Shown here: positions 13,601 through 23,344 of the stretch, piece after piece | How the letters are laid out: the number at the start of each line of letters is the position of its first letter | Numbering within the stretch: position 1 is the stretch's first letter | Assembly (NCBI RefSeq): GCF_040807025.1 | Contig: NC_090952.1 | Location: 3,488,001 to 3,552,000, forward strand | Length of the DNA: 64,000 bases | Origin: Struthio camelus | Lineage: Eukaryota; Chordata; Aves; Struthioniformes; Struthionidae | Reading direction: 5' to 3' | The notes under the pieces: model-generated | Databases searched by the model: none | Seen by the model: only the letters and a program-made list of their open reading frames with translations | What the model was told of the DNA's origin: nothing | Made by a program: the position numbers and the translations under genes

Positions 13601-16600
13601 TTTTGGACCTCCTCAAGTTATGCTGGCTTAAAATAAGCCTGTGCTTGCAACAGAAATGTTGAAGGTAGGAAATCATATGAAATATCTGTTAATTGCATCT
13701 TTTATGGCATTCTGACCTGAGGGTCTGTTTTCTTCCTTTTTACACTCCCTAGCTAATAAAACCAGCTACCAGCTGCCTGCATACCCCACTCCTTCCTAAT
13801 GAAAATTTTTGTTGAGGGAGCTAGTCATCTGAGCACTTTTCACTTCCCTGAGCTCTCTGACTATTCTAGGATCCTCATTTCAAAGAGGAAAGAAAAAAGA
13901 AAGGAGAGGTGACTTGCCAAGACCCAGCAAGAGGACTGGCTGAGTACTTCAGTCTCACCATCCTCCTCTGGGTGCTAGTGATTAACTCCAAGCCTGCCAC
14001 CTCGACAGTGGATTGGCAAGGTCTGGTCACCAGTGCTGCTGAGAGGAGTGTGCTCTGACCACTCACCAAGTCAATGAGGTGTGTGGTGACAGAGCAGTCA
14101 GGAATGCGGATGGCGATGCTCTGAGGGGTACCAACGTATTTTGCAGAGTCCTTCATTCCCAGGAAGTCCACCCATTCTCCTGCACAAGGAAGAGCCATAC
14201 ACTTACTGATACACATCAGTCCAGCCACAGTGATCTTACCAGGAATGTTGACATGGAGTACGTGGCACTGCGATGAAGTGCGGTTGTATTGGAGTTTCAA
14301 ATCCAGAGCTCTCCAGAGAGCTTGTAAGCAACAGCATTTCCTCACCTCTGGGAACCACCAAGCTAATAGGAGATGGCCAGGCAGCCTCCATGAAGTCCCA
14401 GAGGAGGGGGGTGAACAAATGCTTTGCAGGTTCCAGCTGCTTCAGGCTAGAAATCCAGAGTGACATGGGGCGCTCTTGCGCCTGGTGCTTGGAGCTAGAG
14501 TGGAAAAAAGAGACATGAACTTGGAAGTAAGCTAGGAATCATTATTTTTATTATTATTATTTATTATTATTATCTATATATATTATTTATATATATAAAT
14601 ACATTTATATATATTTACATAAATATTGTTATTGTTATTGTTATTGTTATTGTTATTATTATTATTATTTTCAAGCTGAAACAGAAACTGCGTTGGAGAG
14701 ACCCAGTGTTAGACAATACCTGTAGGCCCTGCCCCAGGTAAGCAGTCTCTGTAGTAAAAGCTGAACTGTCCAACAGATGACCTGACAGGAAAGGACATGG
14801 ATGTCGATTCCCAGTTATGGTTTTAACTCATCGTATCGTCATGGGTAGAAGTCAGAACTGCCCCAGTTCTGAGAAATACACACCAATCTGAGGGTGCAGA
14901 GGGTACAGAAGCGTAGCCAGACACATTTATTAAAATGGTCGGTACCTATAGGTAGGTACCCCGCCTCATTTTGTGGTCTGTAGACTTCCTTGTGATATCC
15001 ATCACCTGCCAATAGCCTTCAATACTCTAGGAGATAATTTCAGCTCAGCTGTTCCCTTTTCTCATTCAGATCTTCTCCCCAGGCGTGTCAGCTTATTCCT
15101 CTCAAGAAAGCTAAATTAAGTGTCATGTTGCTCTGGACAGTTGCTGTAGCCAGTACTCAGTAACAGCTGTAGGTCCCAGAGGCTTCCTTATACAACCCAG
15201 GGAAGCCCTCACTGGGGCAGTGAGAGAAATACTTACTGATGAGCTTTCTCCACAGCATCAGGTCTATTACAGGCTGCCACAAGCACATATACAGTATCTG
15301 TGGGGATGCCACAGGTCCCTCCATTCTTCAGGATATCTGTTGACATGTGAACAGGGCAGAATCCCTTGAGTGACTAAGACTGAGGGGCTGTAATTCACGG
15401 AAGAGCTGTCACAGACAAAACAGCCAATTCAGTGCTCTCATCTCTTTTTCCCAACTAACAAGTATTTCCTCTGAGTGCCTTTTAGCACTCACCCAAGAAG
15501 AGATCTCACATTTGGGGGAATTCTGAGCCATGTTCATCTGGGCCAGAAGTCATTCAACCCTCTGGAGAGAGGGAGCACCATTCATTTGCCCTGCTTTCTC
15601 TGTATGAAGCTCTCAGTGGTAGACCCAGCCTGGAGGATGCATGTGTCTTAGACTGGACGAGCAGACAGAGATATGATACAGGAGCTACAGCAACAAATTC
15701 ACTGCTAAACCCAGCTTCCGCCATGGAATTGGTCCTATTTTCCCCAGAGTGTGTTTCGGTTCTGATGCCTCCTGTAACTTGGCCTGCTTGGTCAAAATGT
15801 AATCAAATTATCATGGTGTCTACATTTGGATGTGAAAAATGTCCTTCTAATAATGTTCTGCTATAAAATCTCTCTGCGTTAACCCTCCACCCGCACACTA
15901 TCCCCTGTATATTTCCCTTACCTGCAATTCTCTTGACTGAGGAAGCTTTTCTGGCAGGAAGATGAAGGCACTTGTTCATTCCTCCCCCCACACCACTGAG
16001 CTGTACAATGGGCCTACCCATTGGTAAGCAGGAACCTTCAAAGATGCTATTGAAAAGGGCAGACAGGAAGCAGTAAAAGCTGACCAGACCAAAGATGAGG
16101 GTGGCAGCAATGTCATAGCCAGCTGGAACAGCACTGATGGCATCCAGCAAGAAGCTGATAGGGATGAGCAAGAAAGTGAGGGAGTAAAAGAACCAGGTGA
16201 TGTTTAAGAAGAGCGTGCAGAAGACAATGAAGCCATTGAAAAGCATGAAAGCAATGATGCCCACTGCTGTGTGGAAGCTTCTGGCAGTGCCATAGAGGCT
16301 GCCATATCTTGTCAAGCCCCAGATGATCCACATGACACCATAGAGAATGAAGGCGCTGCTCTCCAGGGTTTTACCCCGGGCAAAGGCTACTGAGCCAGCT
16401 AGAAGCTTAAGGATCCCACCAGCTACCACAACCCATGGAACTACAACAGTAGCAAGCGGAGCCTGCGGGTCCCCTGACATCATTATAGCAAAAGAAGCAA
16501 GGACACTGCATGCATAGCCAAGTACTTCAGCATCTGCATACTTGGAATAGCCTAGATAGGGAGCGTGAAGGTCTGCCCCTTCACGAAGCTTCAAAAAACT

Positions 16601-19600
16601 GCTGCGAGCAAGTAAGGCCTTCACAACGCTCTTCCCTGTCGGGATTTTGGCACCTTCTTTTGTATTGTACAGGTAAATTAGAGTCATCAAGGCTGAGGCC
16701 GCAAAGATGGCAACATCCATGCCTTGGGGTCCACTTTCAAGAAATCCCTTGGGACGACAAGCTAATGCAATGCAGTAAGCCACGTAAAACAGCAAATATA
16801 GGCCATCCATTGGGCTCTTAAGAGTGAGAAAAAGGGCCAAGACAGCAAAAAGAATTGCAAAAACCACCAGAAATGGAATAGGGAAAGATGGCTCCTCTGG
16901 CTGCCAGATTGGGTACAGAAGGCAATAGCCTCCAGCAAATTTCAGGATGGAAGTGAAACCAAAGAAGGTAGCCATCAGTGTATCCATTGCACGGTATGAT
17001 AAAATGCATACTCCAATCTGGTAGATCCCAGCAGCCCACAGCCAGGGCACCTGACCGATAAACAGTTTGCTAGTCACACCCAGGAGCCTACAGCCAAAGA
17101 CACTGGCAGACAGCATGTTCAGGATCAGGCCTGTATTTGCAAAATGATTCACGCTACCACTGGTGGACTTGATCTGTTCATGGGTCTTATTCGTGGCTAG
17201 ATCTGTGCCAGGAAGGACAATTTTCTCTTTGGTGAGCAAATAAAGAGTCCTTCCCAGAGCAAAATAACCTCCGACCAAACAGACAATCATGTAATTGCAA
17301 GCCACAGCAGAGGATCCAAAAGCTGTGTTATAGAGCATGGCAATTTCATGAGCACTTGCAAGTGAGACAGCGGAAGCAATCATAGCTAGGATGACCTCCC
17401 TATGAAGGAAGCCCACCACTGCAATAATGAGTAGTGCCAGAGTAAATGTGACCAGGCCAGGCACTGAGGCATTGCGGAAATCACCAGTGTCATTCAAAAC
17501 TCCTTGCCCTCCTAGGATGAAGACCACTCCATAGCTGCACCAGAACACTGAGATGGTCAGGCAGAGAGACAAGAACAGGGAGGCATTTCTTAGGCTTCTC
17601 CGAATTCCTAGGAAACAAACGACAAAGGAGACAGAATTGCGATTTTAAGACACAAGGTTAATGAAGGTAGTACTTAGGACATGCATTTGTGCTTATAGGC
17701 ACATAGCATGTGGGCACATGAAGCTGCACAGATCCTGCATGATGCCAGAGAGAGCTAGCACAAGATTGGGTAGGTCTGCATCATGCCCCATTACCCTGTG
17801 TAGACATGACCATAAAGGCTCCTTCAGAATAACGCTGTCCATTCATCAGAGTGCCTGGGGTGAGCTCAAGGTTCATGAGTTCCTTCAGCTTAATACAGTA
17901 CCAGGCCTGGCAAGCAGTCCGCCCTAATGAAGTCCATGTTCAGCAAGCCATTATCTTCTCTGCCTTGTGATCCCCACAAGACTCAACAATAACGACAATA
18001 ATATTTTAATACAGATCAAGTCCTGACACTACTTTACTTTAGGTTGCTAGTGGCTTGTTTTTTTCCAGCTGTAAGCTAGCAGGTCCAAGTATGTTTGTAC
18101 CACAGCTCTCAAACATCTTGCTGAATCTCCACAAATAACGGGCAGAGCCCGTTATTCCCTGAAGACAGGGGTATAGCAACTGCCAGACTCACTCTTTCTC
18201 AAGAACTATCCTGTGCAGTACCCTCATTCTGAAAATAACAAAGGCCTTGTTTTAAAAAACTTCAAGTTGAATGGAACCCAACTACTACTCCCAAACAATA
18301 CCGAAAAGTACCTTATTTTTACTGCTTCATTTTCTCACCTACGTGCATTCTGAATATACTAATAGTACAACTTCTAGCACAAATGTCTCTGGGACTTCCT
18401 ACATTTTCAGTAGGAACTTCTACACTATATCACTCAGGGAAATGCCTTGCATATTTCAGGATCACCTCAGTTATTAGGGGAACTTACAGATAGAAAGACT
18501 TGAAATTCTCATTCCAAACTGGAACTTTGCAATGGCTCTGTGCTTCATTTCTTCCTCAAACTAATATTGCCTTGTGGGCCACACTTATTTTGGGAAGGGA
18601 AGCAAGAGCTCTGCTGATGACCCCCCCAGGCTACTGGGGACTGTAAGCACTCAAGTATGAACCTCTGGGAACAAGGGAGCACAGAAATTCCTGCCTCTGC
18701 TAGGGGGCTGTTGAGTTCTGTGAGCCGTGAAGACATCACCTGCCCAATGGGCCATTCCACATGGCCCCATTAATACAGCTACTTCTAAGCATGTTCTACT
18801 AGTGTTTTGTGTCACCACTGACTGAGAAAGGAGGCAGACCTATGTTTTATGTGTTAAAGTAAGTATTGTTTCTCCCGAGTCCTCTGCTTTGTAGAGAAAA
18901 ATACCAGGACCAGTAGTGATAAGTTGCAGCATCAAAACTTGGAAGTTCATTTCCTCATTGCTCCGGGTAAAATAAGAGGAAACTTCAGCATTCGTTCTAA
19001 AGAGTGTGAACTTTGATATAATCAGTGACTTCCCTCTCCGCTAAGTAGATCCCTTGGAATTTGGACATGAATATGTTCTTTCAACCCATGCACACCTAAA
19101 CCACACCTTCAGAAAGCCTGGGAACAGTTTTTAGAGAAGTTATGCATCCACTCTGATGAAACTCTAAGAGATCTGAGAGTAAAGTCTTTGTTCAAAACTA
19201 ACATTTATTTTGGAGGTTGCATATACTGGAAAAATTTGGCGTATAGATATATTCCTATAGGAGGAGGTCTGCATCAGAGGTCTGGTAAGGCTGTCAAAGT
19301 TTACATAAACCTCTTGGCAAAGCAGATCTAATAGCTGTAAAGCTAAAGAAGGGAGGAGGCCTCAAAGCTGGCCGCGCTCCGAGTCTTACCTGCATATGCC
19401 AGAAGAGATGACAAAATCAACAGAAGGATTCCTAAAGCTGTGCTGGGGATCAGAGGGGCTGCTCTGCTTAAAGTGTAGAAGTGCACAGCCAGTAAGAGTG
19501 ATCCTGTGTGTGACAAGGGAGGCGGAAAAAGAGAAAGAGCTTTTAAATTTTCCTCCTAAAATAGGAGAAACCCAGAGTGGCAGGAACAGGGAAGAGAGAA

Positions 19601-20312
19601 AAAATAACCCTATGAGATCTACAAATAATAGGAGGGGAGGGGAGAAGAGGGGTGTTAGAGGTTTCCATGGTCTCACCTCTTCCTGGGTGCCTAGTTTTAA
19701 GAAACTTGAACTCAACCGTCTTTGAAACTGCTCCACCACTGTCAGATAAAGGTAAAATCAGCTCTCACATTCCAATTGCACAAAAGGCATACACACATGC
19801 ACACTCTACAGAGGATCATATAAGATTTTTGCTTACAGAAAACTAGCCCAGAAAAGGAAAAGAGGTAGCACTCAAAAAGAAGAAATGCGAAGAAGGAGCA
19901 AAAGAAAGGGGACTGAAAAAGGAAAACAGATCTGCAGGGAAGACAGCTAGAGAAAAGGAAAAGGGAGGAAAGTGCATCAAAAAAAAATCCTTTATGAAAA
20001 TGACTGTCACAAAGTTTTGATCTGCTTCCCACCCAGGACGGATCAAGTACAAGAGCTCAGGCCAGCACTTCAAAGCCAAGACAAATATGTTATTGGCTGC
20101 CGAAATAGGCAGAGGGATCTCTGGATCTAAAAGTTTTATCCAAGTAGAGAGACTCGGAATAAACAGACTCTCTAGCCCCCTTGGAAAGGAGGTTGTCCAT
20201 ACAAACTAGTCCCAACCCCATCCTCCCATGCCAAGAAGACTCGATCCCTACCTGCGGAAATGCCCAAGAGCCCTATGGAGTAATGAAGTGACTCAGCTTT
20301 TCTGACTGCCAT
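10697..20312 (-). CDS. triple AceTr/SatP-like membrane protein fused to a YrdC/Sua5-like domain
   Basis: Nine coding exons join in frame to 876 residues: 20312-20252, 19503-19390, 17607-15922, 15336-15237, 14494-14346, 14179-14067, 12518-12429, 11507-11385 and 10891-10697, all with GT-AG introns. Residues about 5-194, 211-384 and 416-590 are three hydrophobic modules of about six helices. Each resembles bacterial SatP/YaaH acetate-succinate transporters and ends in a short LPxG-like motif. The third keeps the family's central pattern (AGSVAFARGKTLESSAF, then YGVMW). Residues 621 to about 826 are a YrdC/Sua5 fold, with PTDTVY at 632-637 and TSANPTG at 748-754. True Sua5/YRDC enzymes make threonylcarbamoyl-AMP for tRNA t6A. 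Here the KxR motif reads KHQ (656-658), so that activity is doubtful. The last 50 residues are polar and His/Asn-rich. The start ATG lies 63 bp downstream of a TATA box. The protein is probably membrane-bound with a soluble YrdC tail; substrate and role are unknown. I dimly recall similar unnamed fish genes beside ES1-like genes, but cannot verify this. Confidence 0.88.
13866..13990 (+). repeat. MIR-like SINE remnant (intronic)
   Basis: The run of a purine-rich 'gaggaaa' block, then 'gaggtgacttgcca' and 'agcaagaggactgg', resembles the MIR core (gaggaaactgag...gtgacttgcccaag...agcta). It lies in intron 6 of the transporter/YrdC gene, antisense to it. The match is diverged and was judged by eye only. 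Confidence 0.35.
14535..14671. repeat. compound AT-rich microsatellite
   Basis: Three adjoining simple repeats: ATT/TTA triplets, then a TA-rich block (tatatat...), then a TTATTG/TTA hexamer-triplet tract. The array sits in intron 4 of the transporter/YrdC gene, starting about 40 bases upstream (on the minus strand) of the acceptor of the exon at 14494, in the branch-point zone. Its length is likely to vary between individuals. Confidence 0.9.
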
Positions 20313-20374
20313 CGCAGAGTCCGCTGAAGACCCAGATGCAGACTGAAGTGCTGCCTCTCTTTTCCTCCCTAGCT

Positions 20375-20381
20375 CTTTATA
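20375..20381 (-). promoter_or_regulatory. TATA box of the transporter/YrdC gene
   Basis: The minus strand reads TATAAAG 63 bases upstream of the start codon at 20312. That places transcription start near 20350 and implies a 5' untranslated region of about 40 bases. No CpG island is present, so this looks like a focused, regulated promoter rather than a housekeeping one. Confidence 0.6.
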
Positions 20382-20517
20382 ACCAAACCAACTCCACTGG
20401 CCTCTGTTCCTCCCTGCTCTCCACCCCTTTTCCCTACAAACATCTTCTGTTAGCGTTCCTCTCTGCGTGGAAGGAGGAAATGCAAACGAGTTCCTAGCTG
20501 CAATAAATTTCAGTCTG

Positions 20518-20527
20518 TGAGTCAGCA
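20518..20527 (-). promoter_or_regulatory. MARE/AP-1-like site
   Basis: The minus strand reads TGCTGACTCA, matching the half-palindrome bound by MAF/NRL, NF-E2 and AP-1 family bZIP factors. It lies about 140 bases upstream of the TATA box at 20375-20381. The match is exact over ten bases, but such sites occur by chance and occupancy is unknown. Confidence 0.35.
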
Positions 20528-20529
20528 TG

Positions 20530-23264
20530 GACTGCTGGTAGCTCCCTCCAGGGGCCTGTTAATTTTACTGTTGATTAACCCTTGTTAAAAAAGACACTTG
20601 AAAAATAATGTTAAGGGTTTATTACTATTACTGCCTTTTTGCCATTGCCAGTGAGGAAATCGCACTAGTTAAAATTAGGGTGTTTTAAAGAATCTATCTT
20701 GCTGGAGCAAACAAGCACTTTTCAAGCCCAGGAGCTCCTGGGGGACCAGTAATTTCTCCTAACACTGGCCATGGCCCTGCTGTTTGTCCCTGTCACAGCT
20801 ATGAATGCCTGGCACCACTGTTCTGTGCTGGGAAAACCCAGGGAAGATTCAATGCCGTTCCCCTTAAAAGTGACTTCTGTCCATGTGCTGGTCCACCTCC
20901 ATGTAATCCAGCCTCTCTGTGCACGTTCCCCGGGAACGCCTCCTTTTCCTGCGTAGTTTTCATGACGGAGGTGTCAGTGGAAACATAAATTCTGGAAGCT
21001 GTCAGTGTGAGCATAAAATCTAGAAGAGTCTTGTTGGCTTCCCAGGAGCAGTGGACCAGTGTAGGCTCTACTCCTGGGGAGCACTCGGCTCCTAGCAGGC
21101 CCAGTCAAAACAAATCCTGTTCTCGGCCTCTTGACAAGACAAAAGGTAGAGAACAGTATCAGCTTCACACCGAGTTTACTGAACTGGCCAAGGATGCCTC
21201 CACAGAGGCCCTACAGCAGCAAGCTGTGATGTTCCTCTTGGTAGATTCGGCACCATGTTCTCTCATAGGGCATGTTCCTTGGCATGTTGAAATCAGTCTC
21301 AGAGCTGTGGAGAGTGTGGGCAGTGCTGCAGCCTGAAGTCAGGCCTCCAGGACCATCCCAGATGTGTCAGATCTGCAGCAGCACTCAGAACAATCCTAGA
21401 TTGGCAGGGTCCACAGATGACGCCAAGGGACCCTGCTCCTCCTGCTCTCCAAGCCAGGTAAGGTACGGCAGCATGCTCCCACTGATCAGCTGGACCCCTT
21501 TAATGGCTCCCAAACCTTCCAGATTTCTTCAGTGCTTTGGAGGACAGTTATCTTTAATTGTGTTCACCCTTCAAGAAGAGCTTTAAGGCAATACGGTTTC
21601 TTCACAGTTATCTTTGCTAATTAGAGCAAGGTGTTAATACTAAAGCTCAATATCTATTTCCGGATAAATATCCAGAAAAAGTCTATTGCAGGTAGGTTCC
21701 ATGTATCTACTGAGATAGGACTTGTCACATGAGGAAAAAAGCACTGAAACAAGCCTAGTTTGTCCAGTTACAGCTGACCAATTATTTCAGTAGGGTGAAC
21801 CCGCTTAGTCAGTTTGCAACGCATAGAGCTAGACGATGCGGTTTGCCGCAAGCGCTAAGTTTTTTTAAATCAGTTGCCTTTGCCTCACCACTAACAGGGC
21901 TGCTCTGCAACCCGTTGAAGGAGGAAGAAACTATCTGTTCAAGCTGCAGCATGATTCAGCTGTTTTTTCGTATAAGAGGAAATAATAAGTTTCTAAATCA
22001 CACTTACAATACCTTAGACACCGAACCAAACAGCAGGGAAAATGCTTCTGGCGTTTTCCACACGTGTCTCAGAGTTTAACTCCTTTTCTGTATAATAAAA
22101 GTAACTGAAGGGAACAGCCTGCATTGGATTAGCTGGACTTCACCAAGTCCTCTCTCCACCCATCACACACGTGTTTTTTTCCCCCATTTGTAAAGATAAC
22201 AGCTTAGGAGTATGTGGTGCCTGATATCACTCATTTTAAGAGATGCATGTACTAACTGAAGACACATGTTTTAGCAGTGAATATCCTCCTCATGCCTGCT
22301 GTGAATAAAAAGCTTGCCAAAATATTTCACTAAACACTGGATACACTTCATGCCTTTTCCAAATATGATAGAGACCCAAGGAAAAATCCTTATAAATAAG
22401 CCCCGAAAAACATTTTCCAGCCATGTTGCAGGAGTTCTGTTCTTCTCTGAAGAACAGCAAGATAGCCTTAGCAAGCCAGGATTACTTCAACAGTGCAACG
22501 CTGAAGTAAAGAGAGGTTCATAATCTTCTCAGCTGAGAACGCTCCAAGGACAGGGAAGAAGAGGTCTCCGCAGGAGCAAGGGAGTCTCCTCACCACATGC
22601 TGGGAACCTTGCTGCCAGGTGCCCCTTAGGAGGTCAGAGATCTGTCAGTTCCTCTCCTTACCACGCTACCACTTTCCTGACAATTGGTGGTGTTATCTTC
22701 TTGGAGAGCTGGTGGTGTTATCTTCTTGGAGAGCTGGTGCTGTTGATGAAGACTCCAGTTTTTCATTTCTAACCTCAAGCCCCAACGGCCAGGGAACAAC
22801 TGCAACTGGGTGAAAACTGCTCTTCAGAGACAGGGTGTGAGGGTGAGAACATTTAAGGTACGAGAAGGGAAACTTGGTGTTAAAAGAGAGAGGCTGCCTA
22901 TGCAGTCCAGGGTTTGGAAAATGGGGCACACAGAGGAAATTCACTAGCTTGAATGCTTGCTCTGGGCTGGCTCCCTTCGATGCCATCACATGTACAAAGA
23001 TTTTGGTGCTTTAGTCTGAAACAGAATGGAAAATTGACAGCTGAGAAGAAGGAAAAACACAGCTGCTCTGTTGAACAGGTCACGTCAGCTGGGGATACTT
23101 TCGGGACAACGTGCTGTGAAGAAGGTCTGCAAGGGAGCAGTCAGTTTAGGCAACAAATAATATTTACATGCCCTGCTTGTGGCACTGGAAACAAAATCTT
23201 CCTGCCAGGAAGAAATTCAGCCCGGCCCTCCTGGCCCCACCTGCTCCTGGAGGAGGGATTGTGC
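20530..23264. other. intergenic region between divergent genes
   Basis: About 2.7 kb separates the TATA boxes of the divergent transporter/YrdC and GATD3-like genes. I see no coding exon in it. Apart from the 25-bp duplication listed separately, it holds only unassigned sequence. Shared enhancers for the pair could lie here, but nothing in the sequence proves it. Confidence 0.6.
22686..22735. repeat. 25-bp exact tandem duplication
   Basis: Two identical adjacent copies of a 25-base unit beginning GGTGGTGTTATCTTC lie about 580 bases upstream of the GATD3-like TATA box. The lack of any difference suggests a recent slippage event. Confidence 0.9.
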
Positions 23265-23272
23265 TATAAAAG
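23265..23272 (+). promoter_or_regulatory. TATA box of the GATD3-like gene
   Basis: TATAAAAG lies 80 bases upstream of the start codon at 23345, placing transcription start near 23295 with a leader of about 50 bases. The ATG context (gaccATGG) is a good Kozak match. Confidence 0.7.
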
Positions 23273-23344
23273 GCTCCAGGCAGTGAAAAGAGAGGCACAG
23301 CAATTTGGGGCTCTCCAGGGAATCCTCCCACTCTGGTGGTGACC

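Noticed and set aside
15803-15921. Continuation of the large transporter open frame past residue 621
   Set aside because: A clear donor (GCAG|GTAAGG) lies at 15922/15921, and the frame continues correctly into the YrdC exon at 15336. The extension to the stop is intronic read-through.
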